Positions 33,419-41,859 are shown, counted from the stretch's first letter. The stretch: DNA of 64,000 nt from Heliobacterium chlorum (GCF_014502795.1 NZ_JACVHF010000003.1:186001-250000), one strand, 5' to 3'. A program made the numbers and translations. The notes: generated by a model not told the origin, from the sequence alone.

Positions 33419-36400
33419 CGGATCACCCCCTGTAGAATCGGAATGGAGCCGTCGCCGACTTTTTGCCAGAGGATCTCCGGCGCCTCATCGACGAGTGTGC
33501 GATAGCCGTTATCTTGCAAAAGCCGGTCAAACTGGCAAACCGGTTTATAGGGGCAAAAACCGCAAGCCAGACGGTCATCCCGCCGGTAAGGCTCGATAGC
33601 GACAAAACCCTCCAAGATGGCGTCGCCGACCCGCGAAAAGACTTTTCGCAAATATCCTCTGAGCATGCTGAACTGTACCAAAGTGAGCACCGAAGAGGCG
33701 CTGTAGAAAGAACCGTCTTTTTTCAATCCTACCGGAATGAGCGGTGAGTATCCGTTGGACGTTTCCTTATCCATGAGGGCGACCAATTCGGGTTCGGCCA
33801 AGACATGGCCGCGCATTTTCAGTTCTTTTAAGAGAGACTGAGCCGCTTCATCCGGTCCGAGGGGGCCTCCTGACGATAGCAGGGGATTGCGCACGCCGAA
33901 ATAGAGCATTCCGCCCGGCTGGCAAGGGGTACCCAGGGAAGGCCCTCCACCCAGTAAGGGTTGAATGAGTTTATTTCCGTGCTGCAAAGCCACATCAAGG
34001 TAAGTGAGCAGTTGCAGCTTTAAACCATGGACCATGTCAGCAAGCTTCACATCGGCTCGGCTGGATTTGTAGTCGATCACTCGCAGCCAGGGCTTCTCTT
34101 GGGCGATCACCCCGTCAATGCGGTCAATGCGGCCGACCAGATCCATGTAATGGCCTCCAGTCAAGGGAACTCGCACCGGCGGCAACAGTTCGCCAGGACC
34201 GAAACCGATCTCCAGCCCCAGCGGTTGAAACTCTCCTCGCCGGGCATGTTCGCCGAGCACATGGACGGCCTGAGAAAGGGTTTGCTGGAGCCGTCCCGTC
34301 AAATAGCGGTAGCGGGCCGTGCTGAGAAGGATCTCGTTTTGCAGCTGCGGTGCCAGCGCGGAGACGACCTCTTTGGTCATCTTCACCATCTGATCCTGTT
34401 CCAGGGCGCCCCAATGAAGATTTTCATGGCGAAGGCGGTCACCAAACTGTTTTAAGGCCGCATGGAAAAACTGGCCTAAATCGGGCGCTTGAAGGCGAAA
34501 AACAGGGCGCTCTTTTAAGCGCAATCCATAGGAGACGAAGTGAGCAAAGGGACAGGCCAAAAAGTTCTCCACCCGGGAGACGCTGGCTTTTAATGGAGCA
34601 CCATATAGACGGCGGCTGACAGGTTTCGGCAAAAAGTGCTCCTGGTTTTTATGCCAAAGGCCGGCAAGGACTCGACTCATATGATCGCGCCATTCCGATC
34701 GCGCTGCCATCCAAGAATAGGTCTCCCACCAGACTAAGGGAATCGCTCGACCAGTCAAAGCCTCCCTGAACTGGGGGATTAGATAGGAAAGGCTTCGTCC
34801 ACCATGGCAGATGTATTCCCAGGCCAGTTCCTCTTCAAAGCTGTGCAATTCCTGAGTCCCGGCTCTAGAAACCAATCCCGGTTCAAGGCTCCAAGCTTTT
34901 TCCTTACGGTTAGGGAAAATCTCCCACACCCGAGCGATCACCGGCGACGGTAGTTGGGCACGGCCCTCCTCGTCGGCTAATGGAAAAGAGAGATAACACC
35001 GTTCCTGCGCCCGTGTGATAGCTACATAGACGTGATATTCCTCATCGAAAAGTCGGCGGCGGCTCCCCGGAGCGAGTTCTAGTCCCGTCTGTTCCTGGAT
35101 GCGTTCCCGTTCCCGATCATCAAAGATGCCGTCATCTTTAGGCCGAGCCGGAAGCACTCCCTCCGAGACGCCCAAGACAAAGGCAGCTTTTACTTCCGGG
35201 CTGCGAGAACGATCGAGCGTACCGATGAGCACCTGATCGAGTTCCGGCGGGATGAGGCCGAGACGCAAACTGTCGAGTCCCGCCTCCATGACGACCGCAT
35301 AGGTAGCTAGATCGATCGGCTTATCTCCGAGCGATTCGACGATTTGATCAAAAAGGTCCATAATCGCCGACCAGACCTGACGATGGGCTCGAGCCTCTTC
35401 CAGTCGTCCCTCTTCTTCACAAGTTGTTATCCATTGGCCCAGTCGTTCCGGCACGTTCAACTCGACCAGTAATTGGTAAAGCGCCGCCGTAACTGGCCGA
35501 ACCTCCGTCGAACCTTGGACAGCTTTTTGGAAGTTCAGCAATGCTGCCCGAGCCCGATCGCGGGCATCGTTGATAGCGGCTAATTGGGCCAATTCGGCAT
35601 CGTTGTATTCCCTATCGTCGTCCCCTAAGGTGAGCCGGCGGCGAAACATCCACGGTTGACTGTCCCGCCAGCGCCAACTGCGGATGCCATGGGAAAGAAC
35701 GTAGTTCTCTAACCGGTCCACTTCGTCCCGGTCGATGGGAACCAGATCCGTTTTTAAATAACGAAAGACAGGCTCATAAGCCCAGTCTTTAATGACCGCT
35801 TCGAAAGCCGAGCGAATGAGTTCTACTAAAGGGTGATGAGCAACAGGTCGTTTTCGGTCCATGAAAAAGGGAATGCCGAAGTCTTGAAAGACGGCGGCAA
35901 GCAGTTCCTGATAAGACTCCAAGTCACGGAGGAAGAGGGCTATGTCCCGCCAGCGATAGCCTTGCTCCCGGCAAAGACGGACCATCTCCCTCGCCACCCC
36001 TTCCACCTCGCTGCGGCGATTGACGGCGGCACAGATTTGCAGGGCCGGTGCATCATCGGCCCAGACGAGACTAGGCCTACGGAAGTAAAACGATTCTAGA
36101 TGCTGCAGTTCCGGCGCCTGCTGAAAACGGGGCGCCAATTCCGGTGTAAGATGTAAGGCTTTTTCTATCGAAACTTGCTGGTCCTTCGCTAATTGCAGGA
36201 GTTTTTCCTGAGTCTCACGAGTGCGGTAAAACGGATCGGTCAGATCACAAGGAAGATCCAACTGAGTTGGATCCAGGCAGAGAGCCACGCTGACCCGGTG
36301 GCAGGTCTTCATGAGAGCCCCGATGACAGACAATTCCTGCGGGGTAAAACCAGCAAAACCATCGATCCAGATCTCCGCTTCTGAAAGCATGGCTGACTGA

Positions 36401-36978
36401 GGAATCCGTTCTGCCAGCAAGTGCAAATAGTCATCGGGATCGGTGTACTTGCCTTCTAAAAACGCATTTAAGGCTTTATAGAGCAGTGCCAAGTCATGGA
36501 GTTTGTCCGTCAACAAGCTCCCGCCCTGCCCTGCCGTCAACTCGGACTGACAGCGTTCCAGATGGTCGATGTCAATATTATAGATTTTTAACTCCGATAA
36601 AGCTCCCGCCAAAGCGTCGGCAAAACCGGGCTGGCCGGCGGATCGATGAAAAAGGCGTAGTTCATCTTTGTGGGACTCTAACAGTTGGCGCAGGATCATG
36701 CGCTTGCCTAATTCGCCGATAGGGATGCGAGCACTTCCCCCTACCTCTTGAAGCACCCGGTAGGCGAGGCGACGAAAACTAAATACCTGAGCGCGGATCA
36801 TCCCACCCAGCTCCGGCACCGCCGAAAGAGATCGCTCCGTTTGAAAGGTGGCCTGTTCCGGTACTAAAAAGATGAGGGGCGATCCTTGAGGAGTTCCCTT
36901 GACTTCTCGAGTGATTTCCTGCAAGCAGGTCTCCGTTTTGCCGACACCAGCCCTGCCCAGGATGAAGCGAAGGCTCAC
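33415..36978 (-). CDS. addB: ATP-dependent nuclease subunit B (AddB)
   Basis: An 1187-residue partner of AddA. N-terminal Walker A GRAGVGKT (8-15) starts the degenerate helicase part. The C-terminal nuclease has GRIDRIDG and VIDYKSS near 971. The four-cysteine [4Fe-4S] staple is present: Cys in ACPFAHF near 809 and CGFCPYKPVC near 1140-1149. The complex resects double-strand ends and responds to Chi-like sites. It overlaps both neighbours by 4 bases. Confidence 0.96.
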   Translation of the reverse strand: MSLRFILGRAGVGKTETCLQEITREVKGTPQGSPLIFLVPEQATFQTERSLSAVPELGGMIRAQVFSFRRLAYRVLQEVGGSARIPIGELGKRMILRQLLESHKDELRLFHRSAGQPGFADALAGALSELKIYNIDIDHLERCQSELTAGQGGSLLTDKLHDLALLYKALNAFLEGKYTDPDDYLHLLAERIPQSAMLSEAEIWIDGFAGFTPQELSVIGALMKTCHRVSVALCLDPTQLDLPCDLTDPFYRTRETQEKLLQLAKDQQVSIEKALHLTPELAPRFQQAPELQHLESFYFRRPSLVWADDAPALQICAAVNRRSEVEGVAREMVRLCREQGYRWRDIALFLRDLESYQELLAAVFQDFGIPFFMDRKRPVAHHPLVELIRSAFEAVIKDWAYEPVFRYLKTDLVPIDRDEVDRLENYVLSHGIRSWRWRDSQPWMFRRRLTLGDDDREYNDAELAQLAAINDARDRARAALLNFQKAVQGSTEVRPVTAALYQLLVELNVPERLGQWITTCEEEGRLEEARAHRQVWSAIMDLFDQIVESLGDKPIDLATYAVVMEAGLDSLRLGLIPPELDQVLIGTLDRSRSPEVKAAFVLGVSEGVLPARPKDDGIFDDRERERIQEQTGLELAPGSRRRLFDEEYHVYVAITRAQERCYLSFPLADEEGRAQLPSPVIARVWEIFPNRKEKAWSLEPGLVSRAGTQELHSFEEELAWEYICHGGRSLSYLIPQFREALTGRAIPLVWWETYSWMAARSEWRDHMSRVLAGLWHKNQEHFLPKPVSRRLYGAPLKASVSRVENFLACPFAHFVSYGLRLKERPVFRLQAPDLGQFFHAALKQFGDRLRHENLHWGALEQDQMVKMTKEVVSALAPQLQNEILLSTARYRYLTGRLQQTLSQAVHVLGEHARRGEFQPLGLEIGFGPGELLPPVRVPLTGGHYMDLVGRIDRIDGVIAQEKPWLRVIDYKSSRADVKLADMVHGLKLQLLTYLDVALQHGNKLIQPLLGGGPSLGTPCQPGGMLYFGVRNPLLSSGGPLGPDEAAQSLLKELKMRGHVLAEPELVALMDKETSNGYSPLIPVGLKKDGSFYSASSVLTLVQFSMLRGYLRKVFSRVGDAILEGFVAIEPYRRDDRLACGFCPYKPVCQFDRLLQDNGYRTLVDEAPEILWQKVGDGSIPILQGVIR

Positions 36979-37955
36979 CGCTCATCGCCTCCCTCTCCGA
37001 CATAAAATCGGCGCTCCATACTCTTGAGATAAGGGGTCCAGCCGTCTTTAGCCTCGGCGAGGGCTTGTCGTATCTTAAACATGTCCGCATCAAAGCGATC
37101 GGCATAGTGCAGAATGAGAGCTTCCACCATCTGTGGACGCTTCGGCGACTGCCACTCATACTCGCCATGGTGGCTGGCGATAAGATGCTCAATCTTTATG
37201 CGCAATTCCTTGGGGAATCCTTCGACCTTTTCCATCCAGCGGTCTAATAAATTGATGCCGATAACGATATGACCGAGGAGGTTTCCCTCGGTCGTATAAC
37301 CGATGACCCTGTCATATTGAAGTTCGGCGATCTTGCCGATGTCATGGAGGATGGCCCCTACGGTGAGCAAGTCCTGGTTGGCTTCAGGGACGTTGTCAGC
37401 TAAACGAAGGGCGGTTTGTAAGACGCCTAGCGAATGTTCCAACAATCCGCCGATATATGCTTGGTGGTGACTCATCGCTGCCGGTGCAGTCGAATAAGCG
37501 TGACGAATCTGGCTATCGGCAAACAGATCAGTTAAGAGCGTACGCATAAAGGAATTCTCGATCCGGGAAATGGCTTGGTCCAGTTCCAGTTCTAAAGCAT
37601 TCCGGTCCCTCGGCGTCACGGGTAGAAAGGCTTCCCAATCGACATCCTGCGGATGGACCGGCTCCACGGCATGGATATGTAACTGGACGACTCCCTGATA
37701 TTCGGTAGCCTGCCCTCGGATGCGAAAGACCGTCTCTTCCTTTAATACTTGAGCAAACTGCTCTCCTCGATCCCAGGCACGCGCTTCCATCTTACCGGTA
37801 CGGTCTTCCAGCACAGCCGTCAAGTAATGACCTTTCGAGGGATCCCGGTAAGGCATTAGCGAAAAACGTCGAACGACGAGAAAATCGTCCAATCCCTGGC
37901 CCGCTTTCAGGTCTTTTAACCAGGTACGAGGTTTTTGGGGCTTCATAGGTTGCAC
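36975..37955 (-). CDS. YhaM-like 3'-5' exoribonuclease (OB fold plus HD domain)
   Basis: A 326-residue protein. An N-terminal OB-fold nucleic-acid-binding domain (LTAVLEDRTGKMEARAW) precedes an HD phosphohydrolase domain with HHQAYIGGLLEHSLGV, ILHDIGKIAEL and LIASHHGEYEWQSPKRP. This is the COG3481/YhaM layout, a 3'-5' exonuclease acting on RNA or single-stranded DNA. GTG at 37955 lies eight bases after AAGGAG. ATG at 37946 is also possible. First gene of the addB-addA operon, overlapping addB by 4 bases. Confidence 0.85.
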   Translation of the reverse strand: MQPMKPQKPRTWLKDLKAGQGLDDFLVVRRFSLMPYRDPSKGHYLTAVLEDRTGKMEARAWDRGEQFAQVLKEETVFRIRGQATEYQGVVQLHIHAVEPVHPQDVDWEAFLPVTPRDRNALELELDQAISRIENSFMRTLLTDLFADSQIRHAYSTAPAAMSHHQAYIGGLLEHSLGVLQTALRLADNVPEANQDLLTVGAILHDIGKIAELQYDRVIGYTTEGNLLGHIVIGINLLDRWMEKVEGFPKELRIKIEHLIASHHGEYEWQSPKRPQMVEALILHYADRFDADMFKIRQALAEAKDGWTPYLKSMERRFYVGEGGDER

Positions 37956-38137
37956 GGAGTCAACTCCTTCACTTTTTCCCAAGAGGGTCAAGGACTCCCG
38001 GTGATATAAGAATTAATTCTGCAACCGTACGATAAATTCCTTTGGCATCAAATAGCCTTTCAACTTATTTCCAGAATAAGAAAACAGCCGACAGATATCA
38101 TCTGGGCTGTTTTCAGCAGCTACCGTTTTTCATTGGC

Positions 38138-38368
38138 TCAGCTTAGCATGGTTTTTAATTCGCTCACCGATGGAATTCGGCCCGATACTTTCACTGTCCC
38201 ATCTACGACCAGTGCGGGCGTTGTCATGACACCGTAGGACATAATTGTCGGAAAATCGGTGACCTTGTCCACCTTCACCTCTTTTCCGAGTTCTTGGAGC
38301 GTTTGTTTGACAAGCGTTTCTAGTTGGTTGCATTTGGCACATCCGGCGCCGAGAACCTTGACTTCCAT
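38138..38368 (-). CDS. thioredoxin-like redox-active protein (TM0996/MTH895 family)
   Basis: A 76-residue mini-thioredoxin fold starting MEVKVLGAGCAKCNQLE, with the active-site CAKC at residues 10-13 and a cis-proline in MTTPALVVDG. Such proteins often lie beside DUF318/ArsP permease genes. ATG at 38368 after GGAGGTG. It is the last gene of an arsR-permease-thioredoxin cluster, 45 bases after the permease. Confidence 0.85.
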   Translation of the reverse strand: MEVKVLGAGCAKCNQLETLVKQTLQELGKEVKVDKVTDFPTIMSYGVMTTPALVVDGTVKVSGRIPSVSELKTMLS

Positions 38369-38413
38369 TCCGTCACCTCCCTTCTCTACACAGACCGAAT
38401 TCAGCAGATTCAG

Positions 38414-39370
38414 TTATAGAATCGCGTTGAATAAATAACCGACAAAGGTGATCGTTACTGCATTAATTCCCACGAAAAGGCCGATGAGTTTCGGTTTCAG
38501 CACTTGTTTTAAGATGATAATCTCCGGGAATGACAAGGCCGTTACGGCCATCATAAAAGCTAACACGGTTCCTATGGCCATCCCTTTTTCCATCAGGGCA
38601 TGGACGATAGGTATCGTTCCGGCGGCATTAGAGTATAAGGGGATACCGATCAAAACGGCCAAGGGGACCGCAAAAAGATTGTCCCTGCCGGCATAGCGCA
38701 CCAGAAAATCCTCCGGAGCGTATCCATGGATCAGACCGCCGATTCCGATAGCCACGATCACATAGATCCAGACTTTCTTGACGATGTCCTGGGTATATTG
38801 CCAGGCATAATCATGACGCTGACGCCACGATAGAGCGGCGATCTCCACCTCGGGCATCTTGATCTGATAGACATAGTCGGCTACCTGATCTTCCATCTTC
38901 GCCCGGCCGATCATCATCCCCCCGGCGACGGCGACAGCCAAACCTGTGCCCATATAGATGGCGGCGATCTTCCAACCGAAAAGACCGAAGAGCAGCACTA
39001 ACGCCACTTCGTTGACCATGGGTGAAGCGATCAAAAAGGAAAAGGTTACGCCCAGGGGTACTCCTGATTCGACAAAACCGATGAACATGGGGACGGCAGA
39101 ACAGGAGCAAAAGGGAGTTACCACACCTAACAAAGCAGCGACGATGTTCCCGATGAATTCTCGTTTATGGGAAAGTATCTTCTTCGTCCGCTCCGGTGGA
39201 AAAAAGCTGCGGATAAAAGAAACCCCGTAGATGATGACCGCAAGTAGGAAAAGAATCTTTTGTACGTCATAAATGAAAAAATGCAGCGCTTCCGTCAGGT
39301 GTTCTCCAGGAGAAAGACTCATCCAACGATAGACGATCATATCAGCGATCCAGGCAAACACTACGATCAT
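38414..39370 (-). CDS. DUF318 (ArsP/YraQ-like) permease
   Basis: A 318-residue membrane protein with eight or so helices in two halves. The family hallmark TPFCSCSAVPMFIGFVESGVPLG is present near residue 100, and the second half repeats it as GIPLYSNAAGTIPIVHALMEKG. ArsP members export trivalent organoarsenicals; others handle unknown cargo. The arsR-type regulator upstream supports a metalloid role, but the substrate is inference. ATG at 39370 has GGGGGG upstream. Confidence 0.85.
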   Translation of the reverse strand: MIVVFAWIADMIVYRWMSLSPGEHLTEALHFFIYDVQKILFLLAVIIYGVSFIRSFFPPERTKKILSHKREFIGNIVAALLGVVTPFCSCSAVPMFIGFVESGVPLGVTFSFLIASPMVNEVALVLLFGLFGWKIAAIYMGTGLAVAVAGGMMIGRAKMEDQVADYVYQIKMPEVEIAALSWRQRHDYAWQYTQDIVKKVWIYVIVAIGIGGLIHGYAPEDFLVRYAGRDNLFAVPLAVLIGIPLYSNAAGTIPIVHALMEKGMAIGTVLAFMMAVTALSFPEIIILKQVLKPKLIGLFVGINAVTITFVGYLFNAIL

Positions 39371-39443
39371 CCCCCCTTTTCTTATGTAACGACGAGTAAC
39401 GGGAATCTAATCAACTTTTTTTGATATAAAAGACAAAAAAATA

Positions 39444-39737
39444 TTATAGCTGGAACGCTTGTTGCACCGAGTGCAGATAGCACCGTAAGGTATCTCGGTT
39501 CACAGAGTAATAGTTCCATTTTCCCTCAGCCACTTCAGAGATCAGGCCGGCTTCTTTCAATTCTTTGATATGATAGGAGACTTTCGATTGCAGCAAGCCC
39601 ATCCCTTCCACCAGATCACAGACACAGACCCCCGGTTTATGAGTTTCCAAAAAATACTTTTCTCGATTGGCGATGCGCAAAAGAATCTGCCAGCGCAAAG
39701 GGTCCGAGAGAGCCTTCGCCACTTTGACCGTGTCCAT
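39444..39737 (-). CDS. ArsR-family metal/metalloid-responsive repressor
   Basis: A 97-residue winged-helix protein: ALSDPLRWQILLRIA, VCVCDLVEGMGLLQSKVSYHIKELKEAGLI, KWNYYSV. The CVCD motif at the start of the DNA-recognition helix matches the ArsR arsenic/antimony-binding site. ATG at 39737. A 16-bp perfect palindrome fills its own promoter spacer, so autoregulation is likely. It heads the permease and thioredoxin-like genes. Confidence 0.88.
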   Translation of the reverse strand: MDTVKVAKALSDPLRWQILLRIANREKYFLETHKPGVCVCDLVEGMGLLQSKVSYHIKELKEAGLISEVAEGKWNYYSVNRDTLRCYLHSVQQAFQL

Positions 39738-39758
39738 AGGTGATCAACTCCTGGATCT

Positions 39759-39787
39759 AATATATCAAATTAATTTGATTCATTCAA
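39759..39787 (-). promoter_or_regulatory. arsR promoter with palindromic operator
   Basis: Minus strand: TTGAAT (39782-39787), 17-base spacer, TATATT (39759-39764). The spacer is almost filled by the perfect palindrome ATCAAATTAATTTGAT (39764-39779), like known ArsR operators. Confidence 0.75.
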
Positions 39788-39816
39788 GTCGTCAAGAAAT
39801 CATAACCATAATAGCG

Positions 39817-39865
39817 TAAAAAAACCCCCTTGGCAGACGGTACGGTCTCTCCTGCCAAGGAGGGG
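39817..39865 (-). terminator. orphan strong terminator
   Basis: 9-bp stem CCTTGGCAG/CTGCCAAGG extended by a CCCC/GGGG pair past one bulged base, then T7 on the minus strand. It sits upstream of the arsR promoter, so it does not end a known gene. Confidence 0.8.
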
Positions 39866-39930
39866 CGAGAAGGACGATATTTAATGAAACCAAAAGGTGT
39901 TTGCTTATCAAGTAAGGAATCGGTTCTCTG
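39817..39930 (-). ncRNA. candidate orphan small RNA, about 114 nt
   Basis: Bounded by a promoter-like TTGCCA-18-TAAAAT (39937-39966) and a strong terminator (stem 39828-39836 with 39852-39860, T7 tail). No SD-led open frame inside. It contains a C-rich stretch CGCCCCTCCTTGG, complementary to SD sequences, part of it in the terminator stem. No known RNA family recognised. Confidence 0.4.
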
Positions 39931-39936
39931 TCACTT

Positions 39937-39966
39937 ATTTTACTAAATATTCTGCTCTTTTGGCAA
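39937..39966 (-). promoter_or_regulatory. promoter-like sequence of the candidate small RNA
   Basis: Minus strand: TTGCCA (39961-39966), 18-base spacer, TAAAAT (39937-39942). Confidence 0.4.
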
Positions 39967-40016
39967 AGACGAATTTGTTATAGGAGTCATTCGATCTTTC
40001 TATAGAAAAACATGAA

Positions 40017-40043
40017 AGCGTATACCGACTACAGGTATACGCT
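40017..40043 (-). terminator. terminator of the STAS gene
   Basis: 10-bp perfect stem AGCGTATACC (40017-40026) with its complement (40034-40043); T-rich sequence follows on the minus strand. Confidence 0.6.
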
Positions 40044-40077
40044 CTCGTTCTTACTATGAAATTACTATGCCTTAACA

Positions 40078-40437
40078 TCATCGTATCGTAAATACCTCGT
40101 TCAGACGGGTAATTTCAAATACTTGACGTACAAATCGATTGGGGTTTTTCAAATACAATTGCCCTCCATATTCATGGGTACGCTTTAAGAGAGCAATCAA
40201 GGCGCTAATGGCCATGCTATCAATCAGGTCAACACTGCTCAAATCAATATGGACATTAAATTTCCCCTGGTCTATAAACTCCAGTATCACTTCTTTGAAC
40301 TTTTTTGCTTTGAGCAAGGTGATACTGCCGACAAGTTTTACATACACGTCATTGCCATCAAATGAGATTTTATAGGACAACTGCATCACCTGGTCCATAT
40401 AAACTGTAGTTCTTACCACAGGAGTAGTTAAAAACAT
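40078..40437 (-). CDS. STAS-domain protein (anti-sigma-factor-antagonist type)
   Basis: Up to 119 residues; a single STAS domain: YVKLVGSITLLKAKKFKEVILEFI, HIDLSSVDLIDSMAISALIAL, GQLYLKNPNRFVRQVFEITRLNEVF. The serine in IDSMAIS sits where SpoIIAA/RsbV-like proteins are phosphorylated. No partner kinase is adjacent. The start is uncertain: ATG at 40437, 40398 or 40386 are in frame and none has a convincing SD. Confidence 0.75.
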   Translation of the reverse strand: MFLTTPVVRTTVYMDQVMQLSYKISFDGNDVYVKLVGSITLLKAKKFKEVILEFIDQGKFNVHIDLSSVDLIDSMAISALIALLKRTHEYGGQLYLKNPNRFVRQVFEITRLNEVFTIR

Positions 40438-40507
40438 ATTACCATGGCGCCCGTGTCGAAAATAGTCGCATTCTGTCTTGTGAAATAATCTTTTATTTAG
40501 TAGGGAT

Positions 40508-40843
40508 TTAGTAGGGTCCGTCGAGCAGTCTGTCCCAATGACCGTAAATCAAAAGATTATGTAACTGATGGATAAATCTCTCCCACTTATTTTTTTCCGG
40601 TTCTCGAAACATGGACCAATAGGCTTCCTCGGTGTAGTTCTCCTTAATTTCTTGAATCAGACTGTTTAGCCGGTCTCGACAAATCATCACCTGAGCCGAT
40701 GCGATTTCCCGGTACCGGTCACCGGCATGTTCAAGACGTTCAACGGCGAGATTATACTCTTTTTTAGCTTCTTCCATCTGATCAAAAAGCAGTTGGAAAT
40801 CCTTTTCACCCTTGAAGTGGGACTGAAAACTTGCGAACGCCAC
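40508..40843 (-). CDS. coiled-coil protein of unknown function
   Basis: A 111-residue soluble protein that looks alpha-helical throughout; residues 12-70 have heptad-like spacing (LLFDQMEEAKKEYNLAVERLEHAG). No family recognised. GTG at 40843 follows GGGGGAG. An 11-bp tandem duplication covers its stop codon. Confidence 0.6.
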   Translation of the reverse strand: MAFASFQSHFKGEKDFQLLFDQMEEAKKEYNLAVERLEHAGDRYREIASAQVMICRDRLNSLIQEIKENYTEEAYWSMFREPEKNKWERFIHQLHNLLIYGHWDRLLDGPY

Positions 40844-40929
40844 AATCTTCTCCCCCTTTTACCTGGTGATCTGCCTGTCCGTTGTTACCTCATGTATATG
40901 AGTAGGTTTTTCGTTTACTACCCCCTTTT

Positions 40930-40963
40930 CAAAAAAATAACGATCTCGCCAAACACGAGATCG
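40930..40963 (-). terminator. second of two tandem terminators
   Basis: 8-bp stem CGATCTCG (40941-40948) with CGAGATCG (40956-40963), then TTATTTTTTT on the minus strand. Confidence 0.75.
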
Positions 40964-40981
40964 CTTACGATGTTTTTCTTT

Positions 40982-41019
40982 AAAAAATGCAAGGCGAGGG
41001 TAGCATATCCTCGCCTTGC
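40982..41019 (-). terminator. terminator of the 41029 gene
   Basis: 11-bp perfect stem GCAAGGCGAGG (40989-40999) with its complement (41009-41019), then T6 on the minus strand. The loop carries one copy of a 13-base repeat found again at 41235-41247. Confidence 0.85.
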
Positions 41020-41028
41020 TGTCGGAGG

Positions 41029-41226
41029 TCACTGAAAGCTGACTTGAACCATGGCTTCAGAATCACCCATATCGGCGGCTACAATCTGATGGACTTCAAT
41101 GGGGACATCGAACCCGGAGATGATGACGCGATCCAATAAATCACAAAACTCTTTGGGCGAATTCCCTATTAACTTGGTTTCGCGTTGTTCCCGAGGTTTC
41201 CGCCATCGTTCAAAAAAAGCTACCAC
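41029..41226 (-). CDS. 65-residue protein starting inside a terminator hairpin, unknown
   Basis: Reads MVAFFERWRKPREQRETK at its N-terminus, then KEFCDLLDRVIISGFDVPIEVHQIV. The GTG at 41226 lies in the right arm of the ferredoxin terminator, and the first codons GTA GCT TTT TTT are formed by its stem and T tail. The SD (AGGGG) abuts the start. A strong terminator follows the stop, so the frame is likely real. Family unknown. Confidence 0.5.
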   Translation of the reverse strand: MVAFFERWRKPREQRETKLIGNSPKEFCDLLDRVIISGFDVPIEVHQIVAADMGDSEAMVQVSFQ

Positions 41227-41243
41227 CCCCTAAGGGGTAGCAT
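41214..41243 (-). terminator. terminator after the ferredoxin gene
   Basis: Minus strand: GCTACCCC-TTA-GGGGGTGGTAGC (stem with a small bulge) then T7. It overlaps the start of the next gene, so read-through must occur if that gene is expressed from the same transcript. Confidence 0.7.
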
Positions 41244-41253
41244 ATCCAGTTTT

Positions 41254-41430
41254 TCAGACTTGAAAAATACAGTTGGCCGGACAAGCGTCTACACAAGAAC
41301 CGCAGTCGGTACAGGCAGGTTCGTCAATGATTCGAATACCGCCGTTTACCTCAGAAACACATGAAGCAGGGCAGACAAATTGACAAGCGCCACAAGCGAC
41401 ACAACCATCGGCGTTAACTTGGTATGCCAT
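41254..41430 (-). CDS. 2[4Fe-4S] ferredoxin
   Basis: A 58-residue clostridial-type ferredoxin with two full cluster motifs: CVACGACQFVCP and CTDCGSCVDACP, each C-X2-C-X2-C-X3-C-P. It carries low-potential electrons, for example to nitrogenase or hydrogenase. ATG at 41430 follows AAAGGAG; the frame extends to 41457 without an SD. Single-gene unit with its own terminator. Confidence 0.95.
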   Translation of the reverse strand: MAYQVNADGCVACGACQFVCPASCVSEVNGGIRIIDEPACTDCGSCVDACPANCIFQV

Positions 41431-41493
41431 TAGATCGGTACTCCTTTCGGATAGCAATGAAAATTATGAATAAGACATATTCGCCGATTATGT

Positions 41494-41715
41494 TTATTTT
41501 CCTTCCCTTTCTCCGCTTTTCCATGGTTGTCGAGGGTCTTCCTGTATGTTCGGAACGAGGCCCTTTGTCTTCGTTCGATAATATTCGTTTAACAAGCGAT
41601 CAACTTCGCGAGATATGGCTACAGCCTTCTGGGGTCGTCGAGCCAACATGTGGCGAAGTGCTTCCTTGCGTTTTACCTGGATTTGTCGAAGTATATCGTT
41701 GTCGTCAACATTCAC
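41494..41715 (-). CDS. Spo0E-like sporulation phosphatase family protein
   Basis: A 73-residue protein with the short two-helix Spo0E layout: ILRQIQVKRKEALRHML then the signature S-x-E-x-D in ISREVDRLLNEYY. Spo0E-family members dephosphorylate Spo0A-P and so delay sporulation. GTG at 41715 has only a G-rich upstream stretch. Assignment rests on the signature and size; moderate certainty. Confidence 0.6.
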   Translation of the reverse strand: MNVDDNDILRQIQVKRKEALRHMLARRPQKAVAISREVDRLLNEYYRTKTKGLVPNIQEDPRQPWKSGEREGK

Positions 41716-41834
41716 GATGAACTACCCCCGTTTTTCCAGTTACTGGTTATTATTTATTCGATAAACAAAGAGATTATCCCATTTTTTCCCTTTTTATTTT
41801 TCTGGATAATACTAAGAGAAATCTGAACAGAACG

Positions 41835-41859
41835 AAAAAACGCCCGGATATACCGGGCG
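41835..41859 (-). terminator. terminator of the FAD dehydrogenase gene
   Basis: CGCCCGG (41841-41847) with CCGGGCG (41853-41859), then T6 on the minus strand. Confidence 0.85.

Larger units (their letters stand above)
39738..40077. other. intergenic region with ArsR operator and candidate small RNA
   Basis: 340 bases without a gene. On the minus strand it holds the arsR promoter-operator (39759-39787), an orphan terminator (39817-39865), a promoter-like sequence (39937-39966) and the STAS gene terminator (40017-40043). No open frame longer than about 15 codons with an SD was seen. Confidence 0.6.

Noticed and set aside
39817-39966. A known riboswitch controlling arsR
   Set aside because: No known riboswitch core was seen and the arsR promoter lies downstream of the terminator.
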